64,000 bases of DNA, taken from the NCBI RefSeq assembly GCF_018401815.1, contig NZ_JAGYKG010000001.1:434001-498000 (forward strand). Reading direction: 5' to 3'. The notes under the pieces are model-generated. The model was given only the letters and a program-made list of their open reading frames with translations. It was not told the DNA's origin and searched no databases. This DNA is from Nonlabens sp. Lineage in GTDB: Bacteria > Bacteroidota > Bacteroidia > Flavobacteriales > Flavobacteriaceae. This document shows positions 25,087-34,259 of the stretch, one piece after another. The position numbers and the translations under genes were made by a program. How positions within the stretch are numbered: position 1 is the stretch's first letter; each line of letters begins with the position of its first letter.

Positions 25087-28032
25087 TTACTTAGTAATAA
25101 GCACCTTTTTAACTGTTCTTGAAGCGCCTTGTTGTACTTGTAATAAGTACAATCCACTGGTCAAGTTTTGAACATCTATGGTTTCGTTTAACCTGGAGGC
25201 ATCTTGCACTTCTTTAGTAAATACAATACGGCCATTAAGGTCAAGAAGGTGAATAACGGCATCGTCAGTATTCACATTATTTAATCCCGCAACAACACTA
25301 AACAATCCATTTGATGGGTTAGGATAAACGGCAAACTCTAATTTGTCAACGATTTCATTACTTAAGACCGCTGGAGTTTCACAAAAAGTAATTTTCCAAT
25401 TATCTAAGGTACCTAAATCTGCTGGACCACGATCACTCACGGTAAGTGTCCAATCACCGTTGATGGTTTCTCCATTAAATAAGGTCAAATCTCCTACTGG
25501 TGCTACTACACCTGTATAACCAGGAGATCCTGCTGTTGTATTACAACTAAAGACTGCGGCGTCATTATCAAAAACTACATCTAAATTAGGTGTTGCACAC
25601 CCATTAGGGCTGGTTAAAGAAACTACAGTTCCGGCAGGTGAAGTCAGTGTGATGTTGAGGTCACCAGAATACTCGTGAGTACTCACTACTTGCACCGTTA
25701 ACTTTCCTATGGCTATGTTATTAGCTTCATTAACCGTTAGTGTGCTTTGTATCCCAGTATTGTTGTTGTCTGGTAAACTAATAGGAGCTGCTAGAGCAGC
25801 ATCAATGTCATTACATTGAAAGGTAGTAAAAGAATATGCCGTATAAGTTCCCGTTCCACAGTCATTTATAGGTTGTACTCTCCAATAAAATAAAGTTCCT
25901 GGACTCAACAATGATGGAGCTACCATATAAGATGAAGTGTTTATTACTTCATCTATAAAAGGCCTGTCGAATAAAATGCTTCTTGCTATTTGAATTCTAT
26001 ATTGCTGCGCGTTTAACTCGTCATCCCAATCTAAACGAGGAGTATTGATAATTCGTACCGCTTGATTTGCAGGGAAAGTTAAGTTCACTGCACTAAAATT
26101 GTCGCTCAGTATTCTTAAAGTAAGAACAATTGCTCGCTGTTCTGAAGGTGAAGTTGCGTTAACTGTTATTTCATAAGTTCCATCTGCAGCAGCAGATAAG
26201 TTACTAAGATCTAAAGTCGTGCTACCAGTGCTTGTAAAATTAGTAGTAGATATCACCGCATTTACCCCACTTGGAACATTTGACAACGAAAGAGTCACTG
26301 AATCACTAAATCCAGTATTGGCCAAGTACTCTAAAGGGAAAGAGACCACTTGATCGTTACAAGCTTCTATTCTATTTTGGGTAGAAGTAATTGCAAAATC
26401 ATTATCCTCACCGGTTACAATTAAACTAAATGCCTGTGAGCCTGTTACTAAAGAACCTTTGTGAGTAACTGTAATAGTGTAAGTCCCTGAAGCATTTACA
26501 ACATCAACTCTTTCAAAATTATCTACACTATTATCCCCTGTTCCATTAGCAGTTACGCTCGTTAATTTCCAAGGTTCAAAGGATGTTCCATTTTGAGTGA
26601 TTCTAACGTCTAAATCATTCACTAAAGAAGGTGTACCATCGTTTGCTCCATTGTTATTTACAGCACCAGGAAGATCGGTCCATGAAATAGAAGCCATTAA
26701 GGTAGAAATGTTATCAGATTCTACCGTGATAGAATAGGACTGCCCGTTCATTAATTCTTCTTCTACTATTCTCGAGGTTATTCTGTTTTCAGAAATGGTG
26801 TTGGCAGCTTCCATAGTATTCATTAATCCCCACCCAAAAGAAGGATCAGGACCAACAGCTCCTGCATCATCTGCAGTATGGAGGGTTAAACCTTTCAAGG
26901 TGGCCGCTCTCATAAAAACACCATTTTTTTCTTTGTAATGTTGTTGTAACAACAACATAGATCCAGCTACATTTGGTGAAGCCATGGAAGTACCACTCAA
27001 ACTACCGTAGCTCGTGGTACTGGTATCAAAGGTACTAGTTAATTGGGTGCCATTTCCAGTGATATCTGGTTTGATTCTCAAATCGTCCGAAGGACCTTGA
27101 CTGCTTCCTCCGTTAATAAAAACAGAATTTAGTGATCCATCTGCGTTGATCACTGCGTCTTGTGCATTTGCAACGGTCATGATGTTCTTACCCAATTTAT
27201 CTCCAGTTAATTTATCATAACTTGCATTAAAGTCTAAAGGTTCACTATTTGCTGTGCTGTTGGCACCATCGTTACCCGCAGAAAATACAGGTAAATAATA
27301 GGGTGCATTATAGGTAATTTGATCAACGGTTCTGGCATCTTGGAGGTATTTACCTATAAGTTCTGGAACAGTAGAAAAGGAACTCACAGGAATTCCATAA
27401 GAGTGATTTGATATAAGTGCTCCGGCAGCAGCAAAGCCAGCCATTTCAGAAGAATCAGAATTCCAATCGTTGGTAATTACCTCTGCCTGTGGCGCCATAC
27501 CCTTTGCACTTGCGTTGATACCAGATGCTGCTATGGTTCCACTAACGTGAGTAGCGTGAAAACTGTTTCCATTTAGAGTAGACTGCCCATCCCCAGTAGT
27601 GGCTCTTGAACCACCAGCAAATTCCTGATGGTCAATTCTGGTGGGTCCTCCATCCCAAACATAGGCTGTCATTCCCTGGCCTTCTACGTTTAGTCCTAGC
27701 AGCCCTAAATTATGTAAGGTATTAGTTCTAGTGCTTATCGCTGCATCTAGATTGTCAAGACTATAATACATGGGGATACCGCCTTCTGTGACTCTCATTA
27801 ATTGGTCAAAAGAGCCATTCTCTTTTTCTATAAACATAGGTATGTTATTCTGTCGAGCAAAGTCAACAGCGTCTTCTTGGTCTTTTAACTCTTTTGCCCT
27901 AAGTGCTACTATCAAATTTTCTAATTCTTCTTGATTGTTTGCTTTAACAATTTGAGCTCTTTCTTCAGCAGTTTGAGCAGTAACAAAAAGCATGCTAAAA
28001 AGCAATGCAACTAAAGTTATTCTTATCTTCAT
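25087..28032 (-). CDS. Secreted subtilisin-like (S8) protease with type IX sorting domain
   Basis: The 981-residue exported serine protease has a signal peptide ending VTAQ and a propeptide-like region. The S8 catalytic domain (about residues 105-420) carries Asp in AYVWDGG, His in SFHATHVSGTI and Ser in GTSMASPNVAG. Ig-like or fibronectin-like beta domains follow. A P/homo-B domain lies at about 745-885 (YSGDLNITLTSPAGT, then GDWTLTVSDRGPADLGTLDN). The C-terminal type IX sorting domain reads FAVYPNPSNGLFSV to GLYLLQVQ. It is a plausible cargo of the PorU/PorV system. It is monocistronic with convergent mpl downstream. Confidence 0.94.
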   Translation of the reverse strand: MKIRITLVALLFSMLFVTAQTAEERAQIVKANNQEELENLIVALRAKELKDQEDAVDFARQNNIPMFIEKENGSFDQLMRVTEGGIPMYYSLDNLDAAISTRTNTLHNLGLLGLNVEGQGMTAYVWDGGPTRIDHQEFAGGSRATTGDGQSTLNGNSFHATHVSGTIAASGINASAKGMAPQAEVITNDWNSDSSEMAGFAAAGALISNHSYGIPVSSFSTVPELIGKYLQDARTVDQITYNAPYYLPVFSAGNDGANSTANSEPLDFNASYDKLTGDKLGKNIMTVANAQDAVINADGSLNSVFINGGSSQGPSDDLRIKPDITGNGTQLTSTFDTSTTSYGSLSGTSMASPNVAGSMLLLQQHYKEKNGVFMRAATLKGLTLHTADDAGAVGPDPSFGWGLMNTMEAANTISENRITSRIVEEELMNGQSYSITVESDNISTLMASISWTDLPGAVNNNGANDGTPSLVNDLDVRITQNGTSFEPWKLTSVTANGTGDNSVDNFERVDVVNASGTYTITVTHKGSLVTGSQAFSLIVTGEDNDFAITSTQNRIEACNDQVVSFPLEYLANTGFSDSVTLSLSNVPSGVNAVISTTNFTSTGSTTLDLSNLSAAADGTYEITVNATSPSEQRAIVLTLRILSDNFSAVNLTFPANQAVRIINTPRLDWDDELNAQQYRIQIARSILFDRPFIDEVINTSSYMVAPSLLSPGTLFYWRVQPINDCGTGTYTAYSFTTFQCNDIDAALAAPISLPDNNNTGIQSTLTVNEANNIAIGKLTVQVVSTHEYSGDLNITLTSPAGTVVSLTSPNGCATPNLDVVFDNDAAVFSCNTTAGSPGYTGVVAPVGDLTLFNGETINGDWTLTVSDRGPADLGTLDNWKITFCETPAVLSNEIVDKLEFAVYPNPSNGLFSVVAGLNNVNTDDAVIHLLDLNGRIVFTKEVQDASRLNETIDVQNLTSGLYLLQVQQGASRTVKKVLITK

Positions 28033-28281
28033 CTTTAACTATTTAAAAGGGTCTGCTAAAATATGGAATCCTTATCTTAATTCTGTATTATTCGAAAATT
28101 TATTGGTAAAAAATCAAAGATATCTCTGTAAAATCATTGTTTTTTCTACAGGTGTTTGATATTATTCTTTACAGTTTAAAAAATGCTTCATCAACATTTG
28201 TACCGCAGACCTAGTTACAAGTAGTTCATAAAAGTCTCTATTAATTACAAATTCTGAAAAACTTTAACCAATTCAATTAAT

Positions 28282-28289
28282 TACTTTTG
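28282..28289 (+). promoter_or_regulatory. -7 box upstream of purH
   Basis: TACTTTTG matches TAnnTTTG, 28 bases before the purH start. No convincing -33 TTG is at the usual distance. It lies in the 285-bp divergent gap between the S8 protease and purH. Confidence 0.45.
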
Positions 28290-28317
28290 CACTTTCCCAA
28301 ACAAAACAACATACGAC

Positions 28318-29865
28318 ATGAGTAACATCACAGCAAAAAGTGCCTTAATTTCAGTTTTCAGTAAAGAAGGTCTCGCACCTATCGTTAAAAAGATGAACGA
28401 TTTAGGCATTACCATCTATTCCACAGGAGGAACTGAAAAGTTTATTAAGGATCTGGCTATTGAAGTCATTCCTGTAGAAGATATCACTTCTTATCCATCC
28501 ATTTTGGGAGGTCGTGTAAAAACACTACACCCTAAGGTTTTTGGAGGTATTTTAAACAGGCGCGATCATTCAAGTGATCAAGAACAATTAGCAGCGTTCG
28601 ACATCCCTCAAATAGATATTGTAATTGTAGATTTATATCCTTTTGAAAAAACGGTTGCTAGTGGTGCAACAGAACAAGATATTATTGAAAAAATAGATAT
28701 AGGCGGGATTTCATTGATACGCGCTGGAGCAAAAAACTACAAGGATACCCTCTGTGTTGGTAGCGTAGACGATTACTCGAAATTATTAGATATCCTAGAA
28801 TCTGGTCATGGAACCACTTCTCTTGATCAACGCAAGGAGTTTGCGACTACGTGTTTTAATGTATCTTCTCATTATGACAGTGCGATTTACAATTACTTTT
28901 CTGGCAACTCTGAAGTAAAAACCCTTAAAATAAGTGAGCAACATGTCATGCCATTGCGTTATGGAGAAAACCCACATCAACGAGGATGGTTTTATGGGGA
29001 TTTTGATGAAATGTTCATCAAACATCACGGGAAAGAGTTATCCTACAACAATTTACTCGATGTGGATGCTGCCGTTAATTTAATGAGTGAATTTGTCAAT
29101 GACGCTCCAACATTCGGCGTATTCAAACACAACAACGCTTGTGGTGTGGCACAAAGAAAAACCATTCGTCAAGCATATATAGACGCTCTTGCTGGGGACC
29201 CAGTTTCTGCTTTTGGAGGTGTTTTAATCTCTAACGTAGAAATTGATGCAGTGACGGCTCAGGAGATTCATAAATTATTCTGTGAAGTGGTGATTGCTCC
29301 TTCTTTTTCGAGTGATGCTTTAGAAATTTTAAAAGGGAAAAAGAATAGAATCATGCTAGAGCTAGTTGAAGGTGCGCTTTCGCGAAAGCGAGATACCAAC
29401 AAACTAGAAGTGCGCGCTTCATTGAATGGTTACTTGGTTCAAGACCCTAATCTAAAGACTGATCAGAAAGAAGACTTAAAAACAGCTACCCAATTAAGTC
29501 CTACTGATGAACAAATTGAAGATTTATTATTTGCTTCTAAATTGTGTAAGCACACCAAATCCAACACTATTGTTCTCGCAAAAAACAAACAACTTTGTGC
29601 TAGTGGAACCGGTCAGACTTCTCGAGTAGACGCTTTAAACCAAGCCATTCATAAAGCCCAATCTTTTAAATTTGACTTAAAAGGTGCTGTCATGGCAAGT
29701 GATGCCTTTTTCCCTTTTCCAGATTGTGTAGAAATCGCTGACCACGCGGGAGTTACAGCTGTAATACAACCTGGTGGATCTATTAAAGATGAGCTTTCAA
29801 TCGATTATTGTAATAAAAATAATATTGCGATGGTTTTCACGGGTACAAGACACTTTAAACACTAG
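28318..29865 (+). CDS. purH: Bifunctional AICAR formyltransferase / IMP cyclohydrolase
   Basis: PurH catalyses the last two steps of IMP synthesis. The N-terminal MGS-like cyclohydrolase domain (about residues 1-145) shows ALISVFSKEGLAP, IYSTGGTEKFI and GGRVKTLHPKVFGGIL. The C-terminal formyltransferase domain shows LRYGENPHQRGWFYG, FKHNNACGVA, SDAFFPFPDCVEIA and the closing GTRHFKH. The 515 residues are normal. The palindrome at 29375-29390 encodes GALSRKRD in a loop of the formyltransferase domain. The rod-shape genes follow 54 nt later on the same strand. Confidence 0.97.
   Translation: MSNITAKSALISVFSKEGLAPIVKKMNDLGITIYSTGGTEKFIKDLAIEVIPVEDITSYPSILGGRVKTLHPKVFGGILNRRDHSSDQEQLAAFDIPQIDIVIVDLYPFEKTVASGATEQDIIEKIDIGGISLIRAGAKNYKDTLCVGSVDDYSKLLDILESGHGTTSLDQRKEFATTCFNVSSHYDSAIYNYFSGNSEVKTLKISEQHVMPLRYGENPHQRGWFYGDFDEMFIKHHGKELSYNNLLDVDAAVNLMSEFVNDAPTFGVFKHNNACGVAQRKTIRQAYIDALAGDPVSAFGGVLISNVEIDAVTAQEIHKLFCEVVIAPSFSSDALEILKGKKNRIMLELVEGALSRKRDTNKLEVRASLNGYLVQDPNLKTDQKEDLKTATQLSPTDEQIEDLLFASKLCKHTKSNTIVLAKNKQLCASGTGQTSRVDALNQAIHKAQSFKFDLKGAVMASDAFFPFPDCVEIADHAGVTAVIQPGGSIKDELSIDYCNKNNIAMVFTGTRHFKH
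29375..29390. repeat. Iterated palindrome, copy 6 (inside purH)
   Basis: CGCTTTCGCGAAAGCG, perfect over 16 bp. It reads LSRKR in the purH frame. Confidence 0.95.
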
Positions 29866-29919
29866 AATTGTGCTAACTTTACAGCAGTCTTATTATTAAC
29901 CTATTTCCACTGCACATTT

Positions 29920-30954
29920 ATGGGATTTTTCGACTTTCTTACAGAAGACATTGCTATCGACCTAGGTACAGCAAACACGCTCATTGTTCATAACGGTAAA
30001 GTCGTTGTAGACAGCCCATCTATTGTGGCGAGAGATAGAACAACCGGTAAAATTATTGCTGTCGGAAAAGAGGCCGCAATGATGCAAGGCAAAACCCATG
30101 AAAATATTAAAACTATCAGACCGTTAAAAGATGGTGTGATTGCAGATTTTGATGCCAGTGAAAAAATGATTTCTATGTTCATCAAAGAGATCCCCGCTTT
30201 GAAGAAAAAATGGTTTACCCCATCTTTACGTATGGTGATTTGTATTCCTTCTGGAATTACGGAAGTGGAAATGCGGGCGGTAAAGGACAGTGCTGAAAGA
30301 GTTAACGGTAAAGAGGTTTACCTCATTCATGAACCTATGGCAGCTGCTATAGGAATAGGTGTGGATATTATGCAGCCTAAGGGAAATATGATTGTGGATA
30401 TAGGTGGGGGAACGACTGAGATTGCGGTTATTGCTTTAGGAGGTATCGTTTGTGATAAATCAGTTAAAATTGCAGGTGATGTATTTACCAATGATATCGT
30501 GTACTACATGCGCACGCAGCACAACCTTTATGTAGGAGAGCGCACTGCCGAGAGAATTAAGATTCAGATAGGTTCGGCTACAGAAGACCTAGAAGTACCC
30601 CCAGAAGAAATGGGTGTGCAGGGTCGTGACCTTTTAACTGGAAAACCTAAAGAAGTAAAAATAGGTTACCGAGAAATCGCAAAAGCATTGGACAAATCTA
30701 TTCTACGTGTAGAAGATGCCGTTATGGAAACCTTGTCTCAAACACCGCCAGAACTGGCTGCAGATATATATAATACAGGAATCTACCTGGCAGGTGGTGG
30801 CTCTATGCTTCGTGGCCTAGACAAACGCCTGTCACAAAAAACGGACCTACCTGTTTATATTGCTGAAGATCCTTTAAGAGCAGTTGTGCGCGGTACGGGA
30901 ATCACTCTTAAAAATCTTGATAAATATAAAAGTGTACTCGCTAACAAGTACTAA
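29920..30954 (+). CDS. mreB: Rod shape-determining protein MreB
   Basis: MreB is the actin-like protein that directs lateral wall synthesis under the inner membrane. The 344 residues show the N-terminal DIAIDLGTANTLIVHNGK, the phosphate-2 motif IVDIGGGTTEIAVIALGG, HEPMAAAIGIGV, and the adenosine motif IYLAGGGSMLRGLD. It is complete and starts the cluster mreB-mreC-mreD-mrdA-rodA. Confidence 0.97.
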   Translation: MGFFDFLTEDIAIDLGTANTLIVHNGKVVVDSPSIVARDRTTGKIIAVGKEAAMMQGKTHENIKTIRPLKDGVIADFDASEKMISMFIKEIPALKKKWFTPSLRMVICIPSGITEVEMRAVKDSAERVNGKEVYLIHEPMAAAIGIGVDIMQPKGNMIVDIGGGTTEIAVIALGGIVCDKSVKIAGDVFTNDIVYYMRTQHNLYVGERTAERIKIQIGSATEDLEVPPEEMGVQGRDLLTGKPKEVKIGYREIAKALDKSILRVEDAVMETLSQTPPELAADIYNTGIYLAGGGSMLRGLDKRLSQKTDLPVYIAEDPLRAVVRGTGITLKNLDKYKSVLANKY

Positions 30955-30985
30955 AACCTTACTCTTAAACTATTGAAATAACCAC

Positions 30986-31813
30986 ATGCAACAAATAGTC
31001 AATTTTCTGATCAAGTACAGAAACTTGTTGTTGTACCTATTTTTAATGGTTACTGCACTTACTTTTACTATACAAACTCACGAATACCATCGCAATACCA
31101 CCATACATTCCACAGGATATGTTACCGGAAAATTATTAAACACTAGAAATAAAATCTATGATTACTTCGATCTCAAAAATCAAAACAATAAATTAAGTAA
31201 AGAAAATGCAAGTTTAAGAATGCGCCTTCTAGAAATAGGAGATACCCTTTTAGGAAAAGAAGCTACATTCGTATTTTCAGACAGCATTCCTTACCGCATG
31301 TTCCCAGCGAGAGTGATCAAAAATGACTTTTATAAAACAGATAATTATATCACTATAGACATAGGAACAGATCAAGGAATAACCTCAGATATGGGGGTGA
31401 TATCTCCTAAAGGAATAGTAGGTATCGTCGATAAAAGTAGCACCCAATTTTCTCGAGTGATTTCCATATTAAATTCCCAAATATCTTTGAATGCTCAAAT
31501 AAAGGGAACTTCGACCATTGGCTCTTTAAAATGGAACGGTAATGATCCTTACATAATGAGCCTAGAAGATGTACCTAGACTTGCCAAAATTTCTAACGGA
31601 GACACTATAATTACTGGAAAACAATCCACCATGTTCCCCTCTGATATTTTAATAGGAAGAATTAAAAACGCGCAACTAATTGAAAACGGTTCTCGATATA
31701 AAATTGATGTCACGTTATTTAATGACATGACCGATTTGGACTATGTAAACGTTATTAAAAATAGAGATAGAACAGCACTACATGTCATAGACACCCTTGG
31801 AAACAATGAATAG
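30986..31813 (+). CDS. mreC: Rod shape-determining protein MreC
   Basis: MreC is a single-span periplasmic scaffold that couples MreB to PBP2. The 275 residues have a membrane helix (LLLYLFLMVTALTFTI, about 13-28), a coiled coil (about 55-85, KNQNNKLSKENASLRMRLL) and paired beta domains with IDIGTDQGITSDMGVISPKG and GIVGIVDKSSTQFSRVISIL. It lies 31 nt after mreB and overlaps mreD. Confidence 0.95.
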   Translation: MQQIVNFLIKYRNLLLYLFLMVTALTFTIQTHEYHRNTTIHSTGYVTGKLLNTRNKIYDYFDLKNQNNKLSKENASLRMRLLEIGDTLLGKEATFVFSDSIPYRMFPARVIKNDFYKTDNYITIDIGTDQGITSDMGVISPKGIVGIVDKSSTQFSRVISILNSQISLNAQIKGTSTIGSLKWNGNDPYIMSLEDVPRLAKISNGDTIITGKQSTMFPSDILIGRIKNAQLIENGSRYKIDVTLFNDMTDLDYVNVIKNRDRTALHVIDTLGNNE

Positions 31814-32315
31814 AACCCTTTTAAATAATGTTCTTCGATTTATAGGCTTTCTTGTTCTACAACTATTCTTGTTGGATCGGATTAATTTTTTAGGCTATAT
31901 AAATCCGATGATTTATATTCTTTTCATCATATTGTTTCCAGTCGAGAACAAAAGATGGAGTTTTATGCTACTCGCTTTTACTATAGGCATTATTCTAGAT
32001 ACTTTTCAAGATACGGGTGGTGCTCACGCTGCCGCTTGTTTGACTCTAGCTTATACGAGACCTATGTGGTTGAGTCTGGTTTATGGAGAAAGTTATAAAA
32101 TGAAAAACGTGAAGATCCTAAAGACCCCTATGGACAAACTTGCAGTCCTAATGGTTTTATGTATTGCTCTTCATCACTTGGTCTTTTTTAGCTTGGTTAT
32201 TTTTAACACTTCACAAATACTTTATACCTTAAAACTGACGTTGAGCGTAGGGCTAGCATCACTGCTATTAAACAGCTTTTTATTACTCCTTTTTAAACAT
32301 CGAATTAAAGCATGA
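31806..32315 (+). CDS. mreD: Rod shape-determining protein MreD
   Basis: This is the integral membrane partner of MreC. I use the ATG at 31806 (MNRTLLNNVLRFIGFLVLQL), which overlaps the end of mreC by 8 nt. A TTG at 31797 would add three residues. The 169 residues have about five membrane helices, with the family feature GIILDTFQDTGGAHAAA. It overlaps mrdA by 4 nt (ATGA), so it is translationally coupled. Confidence 0.92.
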   Translation: MNRTLLNNVLRFIGFLVLQLFLLDRINFLGYINPMIYILFIILFPVENKRWSFMLLAFTIGIILDTFQDTGGAHAAACLTLAYTRPMWLSLVYGESYKMKNVKILKTPMDKLAVLMVLCIALHHLVFFSLVIFNTSQILYTLKLTLSVGLASLLLNSFLLLLFKHRIKA

Positions 32316-34258
32316 AAAAATTACTGCTTTTATCCATTGTCACTTTAGTTGGAATCACCTTCCTAGGAAGGGTGATTTATCTACAGGTGATCCTATCGGA
32401 TACATTGCAAATGGAAGCAGAAAATAATGCCATTACAACCATCTACGATTATCCAGAACGCGGTTTTATTTACGACCGTAACGGCAAATTAATGGTAGCC
32501 AATCAGGTTGCTTACGATGTGATGGTCATTCCTAGAGAGACTGGAGATGTCGATATCAATAAGCTCGCTGAGTTGTTAAAAATTCATGAATCACGACTAG
32601 AAAAAAAACTAAAAGACGCTAGAACATGGTCTGCTGTACAAGCCAGTGTGGTGGTACCCCAGCTCACTCAAATAGAATATGCACCCTTACAAGAACAACT
32701 TAGAAAATTTCCAGGGTTTTATATTCAAAGACGGTCCTTACGTAAATACATGGTGGATCATAGCGCCAGTGTTTTAGGATACATCAGAGAAGTAAATCAA
32801 AACAGTATTAAAAACGACGACTACTATGTTCAAGGCGACTTAGCGGGAAAAAGCGGTATTGAACTTCAGTATGAAGAAGAGCTAAGAGGGGTTAAAGGCT
32901 ATAAAAAATACACCAGAGATCATTACGGTCGCGCTATAGAATCTTATAAAAATGGCTCTAGCGACAAGGCTCCTATTGCAGGGACTGATCTTACTATCAC
33001 TTTAGATAAGGAGTTACAAGAGTATGCTGAAAAATTAATGATCAACAAACGAGGTGGCGTTGTTGCCATTGAACCCCAAACAGGAGAAATCTTAACTTTA
33101 GTGACCGCTCCCAATTATGACCCAAGTTTATTGATGGGGAGAGATCGCTCCAAAAACATCAATGCTATTTTACGAGATACCGTAAGACTTCCAGATGTCA
33201 ATAGAGTTTTACAAGGACAGTATGCCCCAGGATCTCCTTTTAAAGTGATCAATGCATTAGTAGCCCTTCAGGAAGGGGTTGTTACCCCACAAGAGCATTT
33301 TAGTTGTAATAATGGCTATAACTATGGGGGTAAAAAACCTCTTGGCTGTCACTCACATGCAAGTCCGCTAGCGATGAATAGAGGTATTGCAGAAAGCTGC
33401 AACGCTTACTTTGCTCAAGTGTACCGAAGAATCATTGAGAATGAAAAGGATCCCGCAAAAGGGATGGATATCTGGCATGATCATGTAACTAGTTTTGGAT
33501 TAGGTGATTTTTTGGGTTACGACTTGCCTGTAGGACAACCTGGAAGGATCCCTGATGGAGATTATTACACCTCTCGTTACCGATATAAATGGTACGCTCC
33601 TGCAACTATTTCCAATGCTATAGGTCAGGGAGAAGTTGCCGTAACACCCATACAGCTGGCTAACATGACGGCCGCTATAGCTAACAGAGGCTATTTTTAC
33701 CGGCCCCACATTATTAAAGAAATAAATGGCACCCCCATTGATATTCTCAAGTATACCGAAAAAAATTACACCACTATAGAGGCTAAACATTTTAAACCTG
33801 TTGTAGAGGGTATGAATGAAGTATATCGTTCTGGAACAGCAAAATACGTTCAAATTCCGGGAATTGAAATCTGTGGTAAAACGGGGACGGTAGAAAATTT
33901 CACAAAAGTAAATGGAGAACGTAAGCAACTCACCGATCACTCCGTTTTTATTGCCTTTGCACCAAAAGATGATCCTAAAATAGCAGTAGCGGTATTTATT
34001 GAAAACGGCTATTGGGGGTCCAGGTATGCCGCAAAAATTGCAAGCTTGTTAATTGAAAAACATTTAAAAGGTGCGATTACAAGAACAGACCTTGAAAATT
34101 ATTTGCTTACACATAGTTTAGAATATGAATACGTGAAAAAATTAAGCAAAGCTCCTTTTAAGGTGAATGAAGCTATAGATCAAGGTTTAATAACCTTAGA
34201 AAAGGAAAAAAAACTGAGAAAACTGGTCGATAGCCTGCAGCCTAATACTCTATATTAA
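32312..34258 (+). CDS. mrdA: Penicillin-binding protein 2 (rod-complex transpeptidase)
   Basis: This class B PBP cross-links glycan strands made by RodA. The 648 residues begin with one membrane helix (residues 2-20) and a pedestal/dimerisation domain (from YPERGFIYDRNGKLMVANQ). The transpeptidase domain has the active serine Ser308 in APGSPFK (SxxK), SCN (SxN) in GIAESCNAYFAQ, and KTG in CGKTGTVENF. It overlaps mreD by 4 nt, and rodA follows 1 nt after its stop. Confidence 0.96.
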   Translation: MKKLLLLSIVTLVGITFLGRVIYLQVILSDTLQMEAENNAITTIYDYPERGFIYDRNGKLMVANQVAYDVMVIPRETGDVDINKLAELLKIHESRLEKKLKDARTWSAVQASVVVPQLTQIEYAPLQEQLRKFPGFYIQRRSLRKYMVDHSASVLGYIREVNQNSIKNDDYYVQGDLAGKSGIELQYEEELRGVKGYKKYTRDHYGRAIESYKNGSSDKAPIAGTDLTITLDKELQEYAEKLMINKRGGVVAIEPQTGEILTLVTAPNYDPSLLMGRDRSKNINAILRDTVRLPDVNRVLQGQYAPGSPFKVINALVALQEGVVTPQEHFSCNNGYNYGGKKPLGCHSHASPLAMNRGIAESCNAYFAQVYRRIIENEKDPAKGMDIWHDHVTSFGLGDFLGYDLPVGQPGRIPDGDYYTSRYRYKWYAPATISNAIGQGEVAVTPIQLANMTAAIANRGYFYRPHIIKEINGTPIDILKYTEKNYTTIEAKHFKPVVEGMNEVYRSGTAKYVQIPGIEICGKTGTVENFTKVNGERKQLTDHSVFIAFAPKDDPKIAVAVFIENGYWGSRYAAKIASLLIEKHLKGAITRTDLENYLLTHSLEYEYVKKLSKAPFKVNEAIDQGLITLEKEKKLRKLVDSLQPNTLY

Positions 34259-34259
34259 T

